This document shows, piece after piece, positions 41,878-51,700 of a stretch of 64,000 nucleotides of DNA. The stretch lies in NCBI GenBank assembly GCA_964230215.1, contig CAXRGQ010000007.1, positions 558,001 to 622,000 of the forward strand, given 5' to 3'. Source of the DNA: JAUILH01 sp964230215. Its GTDB lineage: Bacteria > Bacteroidota > Bacteroidia > Flavobacteriales_D > JAUILH01. Numbering within the stretch: the first letter of the stretch is position 1; every line of letters begins with the position of its first letter. The translations under genes were made by a program, and so were the position numbers. The notes below the pieces were generated by a model. That model was not told the DNA's origin and did no database searches. It was given only the letters and a program-made list of their open reading frames with translations.

Positions 41878-43305
41878 ATGAGAGGACTACAACTTATATG
41901 TGGATTGTTTTTCATGATTCTAATTGACCTTAGTACTATGGGTCAGTCGCCAATATTTGAAAAGATTTTGGGAGAGAAAACGATTGGAGAATATGCGGCT
42001 GAATGCGCACAATTGAATTCTGGCTCAATTTATCTCATGGGGCATGCGGACATTGACAGTATCGGCTCGTACGACTTGTCTCTGAGTAAGCTTGATTCAG
42101 CAGGAAATTTACTGTGGCACAAGTATTTTGGCACTACAGACGCCGACTACTGCAACTTTGGACTAAAGACAAGTGATCATTGTTTTGTTCTTGGGGGACA
42201 ATCGTATAGCTCAACAGGAAGTGGATACGTGATAAAGGTGGATACGAATGGTAATTTGATGTGGCAACACATACTACAATCACCAACCTATCAAACAGGC
42301 TACCACAGAGTGTGTGAGGGAAGTGACAGCACTTATTACATTTGCGGCTTTCAAACAGACACTACTGGGGGATCAGGAAATAACATCTTCTTGGAAAAGC
42401 TAGATTATCTTGGCAATACTGTTTGGAAAAAAAGCTTTGGCAGCAATTTAAACGACTATGCACAATCCATTGAGTTCACATCTGATTCTAACTTAATAAT
42501 CGTAAGTGACAGAATCGCGCCTAACTTCTACTATGACATTGTAATTAGTAAGCTTGACACTGCTGGCAATTTGCTGTGGGACGTGTATCAATACAAGGCC
42601 GCATATAATTCTGGGAGTCAGAGCATACATGAATTAAACGACGGTAATTACTTGGCCATTGGGGAGTCTGGATTAATAATCAACGGCACGTTTGATATAA
42701 GCTTAACTAAGGTATCGCCTACGGGTGTCGTTTTGATGGATACCTTAGTGATGGGCACTAATGAGAGTGAGGCAGGCTTTGATTTTGTGGAAGACACCAT
42801 AAACGGTGATCTATTCATGGTAGGTTACGGCTGGGACACCACTATTGCTGAGCACCAGTTGATATTTTGGCAGACAGACGCGGTGGGTAATGTTAAGGCA
42901 AAGTCCTTCTACGGTACAAATAATGCTGCCGACATTGCCTACGATATTGAACCTTCGGTTTATGGCGGTTATATTTTTTGTGGTGAGACGAATGTGGCGA
43001 GTAAGCAGTATTATGTTATTTATGATTCTGTGCCGGACGCCATCATCTCCTCAACCCATGAGTTATCAAATGTTGACATTTCTGTATATCCCAACCCTGT
43101 GAAGAGGGGTTCAGAATTACACATTTCACACAATGGCAAAGCATGTAATATTATGCTATATAATGTTGCTGGAGAGGTTCTTATGCTCACGCGGCTCTCT
43201 GCATATGAGGAAACAATAGACCTTCCTGTTGGTTGCTATGGCGTAATAATGCTTGAAGTTGAAATTGATGGAAATGCTTTTAAGAGGAAAGTTGTCATTG
43301 AATAA
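41878..43305 (+). CDS. Secreted beta-propeller-like repeat protein with T9SS sorting domain
   Basis: 475 aa, ATG start, signal peptide of ~23 residues ending STMGQ. Six to seven repeats of the form SKLDSAGNLLWHKYFG / EKLDYLGNTVWKKSFG / SKLDTAGNLLWDVY with GGY/GGQS strands suggest a beta-propeller of the SBBP/delta-60 type. The C-terminal ~75 residues (VDISVYPNPVKRGSELHISH) are a T9SS type A domain. Role at the surface unknown. It is followed by a PKD-type T9SS protein in the same orientation. Confidence 0.85.
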   Translation: MRGLQLICGLFFMILIDLSTMGQSPIFEKILGEKTIGEYAAECAQLNSGSIYLMGHADIDSIGSYDLSLSKLDSAGNLLWHKYFGTTDADYCNFGLKTSDHCFVLGGQSYSSTGSGYVIKVDTNGNLMWQHILQSPTYQTGYHRVCEGSDSTYYICGFQTDTTGGSGNNIFLEKLDYLGNTVWKKSFGSNLNDYAQSIEFTSDSNLIIVSDRIAPNFYYDIVISKLDTAGNLLWDVYQYKAAYNSGSQSIHELNDGNYLAIGESGLIINGTFDISLTKVSPTGVVLMDTLVMGTNESEAGFDFVEDTINGDLFMVGYGWDTTIAEHQLIFWQTDAVGNVKAKSFYGTNNAADIAYDIEPSVYGGYIFCGETNVASKQYYVIYDSVPDAIISSTHELSNVDISVYPNPVKRGSELHISHNGKACNIMLYNVAGEVLMLTRLSAYEETIDLPVGCYGVIMLEVEIDGNAFKRKVVIE

Positions 43306-43428
43306 GCACATGAACTATCTGTTGTTAATCAAGCTTTTTCACTTATCAATAAACAATTAATACCGTTTACATTGCATTTCTTGAAACACTAAATAAATGG
43401 CTTATATTGAACTTACTAATACTGTACT

Positions 43429-44853
43429 ATGAGGACATTACTCTTAATATTAGCACTAATTTTTGTTTCAATTCAGGAAGCCAGATCATGCCATGCTACA
43501 GCTTTGTTAAACTATGCTCAACAGCAGTATAGTGCTGGACTTGGCATCCAGATTACGGCTGACTCTGATGCACCTACGTGTGGGTGCGATGGCTATTGGA
43601 TGGATATTGAGGTACGTGAGCTTGGTACTGCATTTGATGCTGCGCCGTTTGCCCCTGGATTCTATGGCCCATTATCTTCTATGCCATACTATCAATCTGC
43701 AACCATGATGAAGCCTGATTGTGTAATTCAAACCTACCCTTGGGTGACTATCCCCGATTCGATTTTATGTAATGGCGCTACATACTTGTATAGGCTGAGA
43801 GAGAATCATAACGGGACGGTAGGCCCTTGGACGCCAATACAGTCTTTTGTAGCTACTAATGGTGCTCTAACACCGTTTCCTGCAAGTGTTGACTTTAGTT
43901 ATCACAATGTTTGTTTGGGTGATTCCATTGAGTTCATATCAAGCGTTACAGGACAGTCCCCCACCTCCTATAATTGGTATATGGGAGACTCTGTTAGTAT
44001 TCAAAACGATACCATGTTTAATTATTTGTATACAGTTCCGGGAACGTATGAGGTTTCATTAGAAATTGGTGATGGAACAGGCTGTCCCGAGGGGGTCGTG
44101 CATACGGTGCATGTTAACCCTATACCTATAGTTGACTTTAGTCCAAGCTCTTTTATGGCATGTGGAGAGGCCTGTATATCATTCGTTGATTTAAGTACAA
44201 TTGTAAGTGGTAGCATTGATACTTGGCTGTGGGATTTTGACGATGGTGATACATCACATCTACAGGATCCCAATCATTGCTATTACAACACAGGTACCGA
44301 CACATTAATTTATTCGCCAAGCTTGGTTCTGGTGTCTGATAGTGGTTGTACGGACTCTGTAATTCATCCACTATCTGTTGTCGTTTATGAGGACTTTAGT
44401 CCCCCTGTTCTTACCTCTAACGGAACGGAGCTTTATGTAAATGCTCACGACAGTATTCAGTGGTATGTTAATGGTAATCCTATTTTTGGGGCAAATGACA
44501 CTATGCATATAGCTATACACAACGGTCATCATTATGCAATTGTATGGAATGAATATGGTTGCTCTGAGAGTACAGACTCTATTTATTTCAATTTTAGTTA
44601 TATAGAGGAAATGTCTGATACATGGAACACTATATACCCCAATCCCGTTTCCTTACCAGGTAGAATATATATGAGTGAATTAAGCTCTGATGGAAGCATA
44701 AAAGTGTTTAGCGTTGGGGGAAAACTACTGTATCAAGGACATTTAAACGCAGGTGTAAATTCGCTCGAATTACCTCAACTACCTAATGGCTTAGTTATAA
44801 TTGGGGTTTCTGGCGATGAGGGGGTTCTGAGATACAAGCTTATTGTTGAGTGA
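43429..44853 (+). CDS. Secreted PKD-domain protein with T9SS sorting domain
   Basis: 474 aa, ATG start, signal peptide ending QEARS. The cysteine-containing N-terminal domain (~20-150) is unrecognised. Two PKD-like domains follow (CLGDSIEFISSVTGQSPTSY... VPGTYEVSLEIGDG; SGSIDTWLWDFDDGDTSH), then an Ig-like region, and a C-terminal T9SS type A domain (TIYPNPVSLPGRIYMSEL). It is expected to be exported to the surface as an adhesive or structural protein. Confidence 0.88.
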   Translation: MRTLLLILALIFVSIQEARSCHATALLNYAQQQYSAGLGIQITADSDAPTCGCDGYWMDIEVRELGTAFDAAPFAPGFYGPLSSMPYYQSATMMKPDCVIQTYPWVTIPDSILCNGATYLYRLRENHNGTVGPWTPIQSFVATNGALTPFPASVDFSYHNVCLGDSIEFISSVTGQSPTSYNWYMGDSVSIQNDTMFNYLYTVPGTYEVSLEIGDGTGCPEGVVHTVHVNPIPIVDFSPSSFMACGEACISFVDLSTIVSGSIDTWLWDFDDGDTSHLQDPNHCYYNTGTDTLIYSPSLVLVSDSGCTDSVIHPLSVVVYEDFSPPVLTSNGTELYVNAHDSIQWYVNGNPIFGANDTMHIAIHNGHHYAIVWNEYGCSESTDSIYFNFSYIEEMSDTWNTIYPNPVSLPGRIYMSELSSDGSIKVFSVGGKLLYQGHLNAGVNSLELPQLPNGLVIIGVSGDEGVLRYKLIVE

Positions 44854-45091
44854 CATAGTAGATGAAGATGGGTTTCAAAACACTGTGAAGCTAATTAATA
44901 AAAGAATTTACTCGGTGTTTCATGGGTACAAAGAAGATAGGCTTTTTTGGTTTTGATGCTTTGTAGAATGTGGGTTAGTGCACACTCGCACGAGTTATAA
45001 ACTCGCGGGAGCGGGGGGGAATTAAATTAGCCCTTAGAATGATTTACGCTTGTCGTCCCACAACCATAGTCGAAACAATTAAACCTTATGC
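44854..45091. other. Intergenic region with hairpin and G-run
   Basis: 238 bases between convergent genes. It holds a short perfect hairpin CGAGTT-ATA-AACTCG (44991-45005) followed at once by a GC-rich stretch with seven consecutive G residues, unusual in this AT-rich DNA. No gene seen. Confidence 0.5.
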
Positions 45092-45598
45092 CTAAAACCC
45101 ATAGCTTTCAACCTCAACGGTTGTTTCATAGGATATTGTAGTTAAATTAACGCCAGGCTTTGAATCAGGATAAATTGGATAAAAATAAACGTGATTTTTG
45201 TTGCCTATCCAAGAATACCATCTCACAACTTCTTCCCCATTGCGTTCACTTTTATACGTTTGAGTTATAGCACCATATTTTTCTTTCAACCCCTCTCTAA
45301 TTTTAATGTTTTGCTCGTAATTAAGTCCGCTGAATTCAATTTTTATTTTGATTAGTTTATTATTATGAAACTTAAACCCAATATTCCACACTTTGAAGCC
45401 TCCTATGTTCATGTCTGGTTTGAATAAATTATAATAATTGGGTGTGTGCTTATCTTTGTTTTCCTCACTTAGTCCACATTCGGAAACTGACATACCAAAC
45501 TCATATTTGGCAACACCATTAACTTTATCAATCGCATTTTTTTGTGCAAAAAAAGAAGACGATGAAAACAAGATAATAAATAGTACGAGTACTCTCAT
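45092..45598 (-). CDS. Secreted hypothetical protein
   Basis: 168 aa, ATG start, signal peptide MRVLVLFIILFSSSSFFAQ. I do not recognise it. The mature part begins VAKYEFGMSVSECGLSEENK and continues with beta strands (NIGFKFHNNKLIKIKIEFSG; KEKYGAITQTYKSERNGEEV), resembling small periplasmic proteins of the kind that track calcium- or nucleotide-independent folding; no function can be given. Confidence 0.65.
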   Translation of the reverse strand: MRVLVLFIILFSSSSFFAQKNAIDKVNGVAKYEFGMSVSECGLSEENKDKHTPNYYNLFKPDMNIGGFKVWNIGFKFHNNKLIKIKIEFSGLNYEQNIKIREGLKEKYGAITQTYKSERNGEEVVRWYSWIGNKNHVYFYPIYPDSKPGVNLTTISYETTVEVESYGF

Positions 45599-45674
45599 AC
45601 GCCTAATTTAACAAAACAACTGCCAACTTTATATGAGTTAAAAAAATTTATCCCCTTTATTGTGATATTTCTAA

Positions 45675-46025
45675 ATAATTAAGATCTCCACTCCTTCTAA
45701 TCTTAGCAAAGGAATGGTCTGGTGTTTTGTTTGTCCTTTTACTGGGAAGAAATGTCGAAACATATCCGATGGATGGTTTTACTACAAAGAAGCATTTAAC
45801 AACTGCTATTACGAATCTCAAATAAGAAGCAAAAATCGTAGGTAGATTGACGATAACCATGGCGACTGTTTTAGGTTAGATGGACTCTTCGAAGAAGTGT
45901 GTGCAAAACACTTCACTAAATTCTATAACGGTCACCCGACTAAAAGGTATCGTCGAGTTATGGATAGAATACAAAACGCTAAGAAGGTGACGGCAACAGA
46001 AATAGAAGCCTTAATATTAGGCTAA
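45675..46025 (+). pseudogene. Decayed gene with in-frame stop (CPxTGK zinc-ribbon-like protein)
   Basis: One frame reads ISTPSNLSKGMVWCFVCPFT, GKKCRNISDGWFYYKEAFNN, CYYESQIRSKNRR, then TAG (45843-45845), then continues in the same frame with IDDNHGDCFRLDGLFEEVCA, KHFTKFYNGHPTKRYRRVMD and on to TAA at 46023. Composition and the CxxC...C pattern look like a real protein on both sides of the stop. There is no upstream start codon in frame before a TAA at 45672. I recall similar Bacteroidota proteins of unknown function, so this appears to be a truncated and nonsense-mutated copy. Confidence 0.55.
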
Positions 46026-46043
46026 AGGAGGGTTTCAGTTTTC

Positions 46044-47081
46044 TCAAAATTGCATCCATAATATGCCAAATAATAAGACAAATATTATTAGCCTAATTCC
46101 AAACACTCCCCAACCTACATATTGGTATTCATCATCCTCGTTCTGCTTAAAAGGATTAAAAACACTAAGCCCTTGAACAGCTAATAAATAACAACAGAGT
46201 TTATAATACCAAGCATGCTCCTTGTATGAGTCATAAAATTCCGAGCTAACCAAATCTGAATCGAACAAAAACATTGGAAGTAGAGTAATGAACGTGATGG
46301 CGAACAGTATGTTCACCCTCATCGCCAACTTTTGATTTATTATGCCTTTATCGTCATATGCATAATAGAGGTTAAGATTAATCATGTTTGTACAATCAAC
46401 TACTAATAATGTTCCTGGAATAGAAACGGGAGTCCTTTTTCCTGAGATTAGCTTGTACCTTTTTGCTTTTTCAAGTACTACGCGGTCCAATTTAGTACAA
46501 TCTTTGTCGGATAGCTCATAATCTACTACAATCCCAGAATACAATATGTTTTCACTATTTGTATCAACCAAAATATCCGCCTTCGTAAACAAGTGTTTTC
46601 CCTGATTCGTTCCTAAGTGCTTGTACTTCTTTATTGCGGTAGTTTTACCAGAAAACAAATAGAACCAGCTATTCTTAAACCTTAACAACTTAAACTTTGC
46701 ATCAACACCTAATATTCTCACCATCCTTCCTGATACAGCGCCAATTAATAGAGAGCACACGAAATGAAATCCGATAAAAGGCGCAACATCATTCTTAAGG
46801 TGTTTGTTTAGCGTATAAGGGTTGGCCTCATCATTTAAAACTTGCGTGTATACATCAATTATATTGTCAATTCTAATGGTATCAAAAGCGTAATTGTACA
46901 CAATCGATACTATTAAAAGCAATAACATTCCTGGAATTGAAGATACAGTGAGGAGCCAAACAAGATTGTAGCCTGTGTGGAATTGTTTGGAAAAATCACC
47001 ATAGAAATACAGCTTTCTATAAAGAAGCCCCGGCAAAAGAATTAAAAGAGTGATTACAATGAATCCAAGTGAAATGCTCAT
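46044..47081 (-). CDS. Polytopic membrane protein (DUF6338-like)
   Basis: 345 aa, ATG start. Membrane helices: ~5-25 (GFIVITLLILLPGLLYRKLY), ~38-62, ~105-125, and two near the C-terminus (NILFAITFITLLPMFLF; GIRLIIFVLLFGILW). A cytosolic segment (~145-250) includes NILYSGIVVDYELSDKDCTK. The arrangement resembles the DUF6338 family, which occurs as an accessory membrane gene of unknown role. It follows a small membrane protein gene by 11 bases, so the two form an operon. Confidence 0.65.
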   Translation of the reverse strand: MSISLGFIVITLLILLPGLLYRKLYFYGDFSKQFHTGYNLVWLLTVSSIPGMLLLLIVSIVYNYAFDTIRIDNIIDVYTQVLNDEANPYTLNKHLKNDVAPFIGFHFVCSLLIGAVSGRMVRILGVDAKFKLLRFKNSWFYLFSGKTTAIKKYKHLGTNQGKHLFTKADILVDTNSENILYSGIVVDYELSDKDCTKLDRVVLEKAKRYKLISGKRTPVSIPGTLLVVDCTNMINLNLYYAYDDKGIINQKLAMRVNILFAITFITLLPMFLFDSDLVSSEFYDSYKEHAWYYKLCCYLLAVQGLSVFNPFKQNEDDEYQYVGWGVFGIRLIIFVLLFGILWMQF

Positions 47082-47092
47082 TGTACCAGATA

Positions 47093-47281
47093 TTATTTAG
47101 GAACTACACTGCTTTTATCATCAAACCTGCTATCAACACTATCGTCTTCCGACAGAAGCTTTCTACCCTTCTTTGAAACAATCTTGCTATTGTCATTTTC
47201 AAACAACGACTTGATGATGAAAATTCCGAGAATTCCAATTATGAATGCAATCCACTTGTCGCTATTATCTTTATTTGCCAT
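47093..47281 (-). CDS. Small single-pass membrane protein
   Basis: 62 aa, ATG start. One transmembrane helix (WIAFIIGILGIFIIKSLF) with a charged Ser/Asp/Lys-rich tail. I do not recognise it. Its stop lies 11 bases before the larger membrane gene, supporting joint expression. Confidence 0.65.
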   Translation of the reverse strand: MANKDNSDKWIAFIIGILGIFIIKSLFENDNSKIVSKKGRKLLSEDDSVDSRFDDKSSVVPK

Positions 47282-47415
47282 ACAATTGTGTTTACGGAAT
47301 GCTATCTCTATCGTTACATAAAGGAATCTATTCCAATGGTTAAGTTAACACTATTTACGTAAATCAAAACTTCCAACGTCATTACTTAATTGCTTGTTGT
47401 GTTACAATTTCAATC

Positions 47416-47446
47416 AAAAAAGGCCTCACATTTCTGTGAAGCCTTT
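47416..47446 (-). terminator. Terminator of tRNA-Asn
   Basis: On the minus strand AAAGGCTTCACA-GAAA-TGTGAGGCCT, with one mismatch in the stem, is followed by a T-run. It lies 12 bases after the tRNA 3' end. Confidence 0.8.
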
Positions 47447-47457
47447 GTCTCTCGCAG

Positions 47458-47531
47458 CGCTCCTTCCTGGGCTCGAACCAGGGACCCTCTGATTAACAGT
47501 CAGATGCTCTAACCAGCTGAGCTAAAGAAGC
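47458..47531 (-). tRNA. tRNA-Asn (anticodon GTT)
   Basis: 74 nt on the minus strand. Acceptor GCTTCTT pairs with AAGGAGC (one G-U), discriminator G. The D-arm AGCTCAGCTGGTTAGAGC, anticodon arm CTGAC-TGTTAAT-CAG with anticodon GTT, and T-arm CCTGG-TTCGAGC-CCAGG are standard. CCA is not encoded. Confidence 0.93.
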
Positions 47532-47618
47532 GTTTTCCCTTAGAGGGACTGCAAATATAATAGAAATATTAATTCGCAAAAGTTTTAGCAGAATTTTTTC
47601 AAGGGTGCATAATCAATT

Positions 47619-48245
47619 CTATTGTTGCGCTAATTGTTTCCGAATCCTTGGTTTGTCTTTTTCCCATTTTCGCTCTTCGCGGCCATCACTGTAACGCCAA
47701 TACCAACCGCTTTCGTGGGCTATTGGAATGAGCTTTGTCCTGAGTATTTTAGGATAGAAATACTTTCGCCTTGTTTTGCGGAAGCCATGGGCCTTTATCA
47801 CTCCAATCTGACCTAGGATGTCTGCAACATTACTCGCGCAGCGATAACCTATAAATGCATAATCGTAAGGAGTTTTGTTAACATAGTTATTCAGGACCTC
47901 ATGCAGCTTGAGCGCTTGTGAGTGATTTAAGGGAATTCTAATTTCTAATTGCCTTTGGAAGTTGTTATGTGAAAACCCCCTGTCCGCACTGGAAGAAAAT
48001 TTTCCAGCAATGTTCTTTTTGTGTGCTAGTACGTGAAAGTCCCCGTAAGGGCCAAAATCATATACAGAGTCTCTGTAACGGATGTTTACGTGTCCACCAT
48101 GGATGCCTCCAAAGTATTTGCTTTCTGTGTCTTTATATCCTTTGTTTGGTTTTGATCCGTACATAAAAAGGACGGTTAGCGTATCTTGGGAGAAAACAGG
48201 TAATACGCTGCATAATAAAAGAAAACCCAGAATTAGTCGTCTCAT
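47619..48245 (-). CDS. Secreted papain-like (NlpC/P60- or LRAT-like) candidate
   Basis: 208 aa from the ATG at 48245; signal peptide ending SVLPVFSQ. GGIHGGHVNIRYRDSVYDFG and later YDYAFIGYRCASNVADILGQ place a His in an early strand and a Cys at the start of a later helix, the order seen in circularly permuted papain-like enzymes such as DUF4105- or LRAT-type proteins. Basic C-terminus. Catalysis is an inference from residue order only. It lies between tRNA-Asn and repeat array C. Confidence 0.55.
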   Translation of the reverse strand: MRRLILGFLLLCSVLPVFSQDTLTVLFMYGSKPNKGYKDTESKYFGGIHGGHVNIRYRDSVYDFGPYGDFHVLAHKKNIAGKFSSSADRGFSHNNFQRQLEIRIPLNHSQALKLHEVLNNYVNKTPYDYAFIGYRCASNVADILGQIGVIKAHGFRKTRRKYFYPKILRTKLIPIAHESGWYWRYSDGREERKWEKDKPRIRKQLAQQ

Positions 48246-48344
48246 CAATAGTTAAACGTAAATTATGGCTTGTTGTTATACCATTGTTGTACGCATGTTG
48301 TGATAGGTAACAATACGCGTCTCCCTCATTAAATACGCAGTGCC

Positions 48345-48782
48345 TTCGATTGCTTCACACTCTCAGTGCATCCACCACAACTCGATTAATCGCTATTGCT
48401 GCTCACTTTTCACACATAATGACGAACTCGTCCCTCGTTGTCATCATCACACCCTCAAGCCCAACACACATCCTGACGAATTCGTGCCTCATTGTCAGCA
48501 TGGTGTTATCTGGCCTTCGATTGCTTCACACTCTCAGTGTCCGCTATAAGACTCACTAACACTAGATGTAATCGGTGCCCTCAATTCACACACCCTGACG
48601 AATTCGTGCCTCATTGTCAGCATGGTGTTATCTGGCCTTCGATTGCTTCACACTCTCAGTGTCCGCTATAAGACTCACTAACACTAGATGTAATCGGTGC
48701 CCTTAATTCACACATCCTGACGAATTCGTGCCTCATTGTCAGGATGGTGTTATCTGGCGTTCGATTGCTTCACACTCTCACG
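48345..48782 (+). repeat. 122-bp tandem repeat array C
   Basis: The same unit as array A: the ATGGTGTTATCTGG landmark occurs at 48500, 48622 and 48744 (period 122). Two partial cores precede it at 48419 and 48473. The units carry TGACGAATTCGTGCCTCATT cores with the perfect palindrome ACGAATTCGT. The last unit ends GCTTCACACTCTCA, which is the 3' end and stop codon of the phosphatase gene that begins at 48770 on the minus strand. Confidence 0.93.
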
Positions 48783-51700
48783 CCGATAACACACACATCA
48801 TCTAACTGCTCTAAATCTCCTCGCCAATCAATGAATGACCTGCTTAATATCTCTTTCTGCTGATCGGTTGTCTGAGAAGAGATGGACAATAAAAGCTTCT
48901 TAAAGTTTGATTTCTTTAACTTTTTACCCTTCTTTTTGATGCCGTATTTTTCTAGGGCTTCAACGCTATTACCACCGAATTGATCTGCATAACCGTCTGA
49001 GAAGGTATAGACCATATCTCCTTTTTGTAATTTGAAGTGGTGTGTCTTAAATGGCGTGGCGTTGTCATAAACTCCAATAGGCTGTTTATCCGGTAAAACC
49101 TCTATCAAGCTAGTGTTGTTTTCGAATAATACCTTAATATTCTCATCGCTAAATTGATGCTCGCCCGCTCGTACTATCCAAACAGGGTTATGCGCGCCAG
49201 CGTACGAAATCGTGTCCCCATCGATTTTGACTAGAGCAATGTCCATTCCGTCTCTTACTTCTGCTGAGCCCTGATCAAACTCTTCAATTACAATCTCTCT
49301 AACCTTATCCAAAATTTCTCCTGGATCTGATAATTTGAACTCTTTTACCGCTCTGTTGATAGCATTATTACACACTACGGACACCATTGCACCTGGCACA
49401 CCATGTCCAGTACAATCAGCGGCGGCATACAATGTTTTACCGTCAACGGTTTTATCCAGCCAATAGAAATCACCCGCAACTATATCCTTTGGCTGATAGA
49501 ATATAAATGCATTGCCTAATAGTTTTTCAACTTTCTCTTCAGATGGTAAAATAGCATGCTGAATGCGTTTAGCATACTCTATACTATCCACAATTTCTTT
49601 TTGTTGAATCTCAATTTCTAGTTTTTGATGTTGAATTTTTTTTGTTCTATTATCTACCTCCTGCTCCAGCTTCTCTTGTCGCTTCCTAAGAGCGCTCGTT
49701 CTCCAACGAATAATTAAATACACAACAATAATGAGCAATACAAACATTAATGCCTTAAACCAGATGGTTTCCCAATATGCCTTCTCTATCGTAAACTTGT
49801 ACAAGATTTCATCGCTTTCTAAACCAACTTTATTGATAGCCTTTATGTGGAGCGTGTATGAACCAGAAGGTAGGTTTTCGAAACTTACATAGCGATTAGT
49901 GCTTGGCTCTCTCCAATCCTTGTCATAACCCTCCAAATAAATTTTGAATTTAAGTTGAGATATGTCATCCCAATCAATACCCCCAAACTTAAAATAGACA
50001 TTGTTGTTTGAATGAGAAAGTACCAAAGACTTGGGAATATCAAACTTTCCAGCAACACCATATTTAGAGTTTTCGTTGAAATTGGTACCATCTGAAATGT
50101 TTTTGCCATTAACATTAATCCATTGAAGAAAAACCACTGGTTCACTTTTGTCTGCGCCTTCTAAACTTGATCGGAATAACAAATTACCTGCCCTGGTAGG
50201 CAACCACACATCTCCGTTAGCGGTATAATATACCTTGTTATGACTGTCGTGAAATTCGCCCCAATTAGATTGTATTCCATCCTTAAAATCAAAGTGTTTA
50301 ATGGTGTAATTTTCGAGTATATCTGTGATTGTGTCAATTTTTATGGGTCCTGGTTTTATAGGGTCAAGCCTGTAATATCCCATGCTAGAAGCAATCCAAA
50401 GTCTCCCCAAGTGATCATTGCGAACACCCCAAGTGTCGTTCTCAATTTGTCCATTAAGGTCTCCCAGGCCAACAAATTTTTCGCCGTTGTACACAGATAG
50501 TCCTGTGCCCTGACCTGAGAGCCACCATCGCCCATACTCGTCCTCGGTAAATGTGCGTGCAATGTGTGTAAAGTAGTCTCTGCCCATAGACTCAATCGAA
50601 TCACCGTTCACTCGATACACGTAGTCTCCCCATGTGGCAAATAATATTTCACCAGATTCTGTCTGTGCCGAAAACGGAACCCAGGCTGGCACCTCAAATC
50701 TTTCGACAATGCTTACCCATACTCCTTTGTCATACATCCAGGTGTTGGTGTTACTTGTAACGTACACGCGGTCTGAGTTTATATCTGCAAGCACTTTATT
50801 GATTTTATCGAAGGTATGGTGCAATTTAAATGGTCCTTCGCCTTCTTTTAAATACAGATGCTTGTTGGTGTATATCCAGATTTTGTCTTTCTGAAAAGAC
50901 ATACCAATTATTGCTGAAACCGTATCTGATTTTTCAAACACTGTCCTGATATCACATCCATTCATTACTCCCAAATACTTTCCTTCCTTTATTGCCCATA
51001 TGTCACCATTTGGCGCCTGCTCAACGATTCTTAGTTTAGTGTCCTTACATATCAAATCAGGATTATCCCAGTCTTTAAAAAAGACAGTATGTGAAGCCGT
51101 ATCGTTGTAGTAGTTCAGCACAAGTGAGCCATCGTTTAAGCGGTGCAGACCTTCACTCTTAAAGTTCGCACTGATACCTGGTCTATGAATTAACCAATCT
51201 TTAACGAATGATATATGGTTGTTTGTGCACATCCACAGTTGATTGTTGTGTGTAAAGAATTCTCTTAATCCCTTGTCTTCAGTCCCTACAAGATGCTCTA
51301 TCAGTATTTCTTCATTTTGGCCTTCTTTATATCGTATGAAGCTGTAGCCTACGTCCAGCCAAATTTCATCATTTAGAAAATCAAAACCTTTAATTTTTTT
51401 GCAATTAAATTGGATTGAATCCATTTGATTAGTTGCTGTATTTAATGTGTAAAGCGTATTGGCCCCTGTGGTAAACCATAGTTTTCCATCTGGCTCCATC
51501 CTGCCTAGCCACCTGTCAGACTTAACTTTTGGGGCTTTAAATACAGTGTCAATGCCGTTACTATTTATTTTTAGAAGCGCATTACTCATTTCTGATGCTA
51601 ACCAAATATTTCCTTTACCATCTTCTAAAGCAAAGCTTATTGGATATCGACTTTCATCTAGATCCAAAGCAAGCGTAGTAATAGAGTCATTATTCAATTT

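Noticed and set aside
45657..45860. 67-residue minus-strand reading frame
   Set aside because: Composition is not protein-like and it overlaps the plus-strand decayed gene, whose frame is far better supported.
48340..48559. Plus-strand reading frames in the 122-bp arrays (also 11763-11996 and 32169-32429) with shared peptides such as HGVIWPSIASHSQ
   Set aside because: They are translations of the repeat DNA. The 122-bp period shifts frame in every unit, there is no stable start, and they overlap real gene ends on the other strand.
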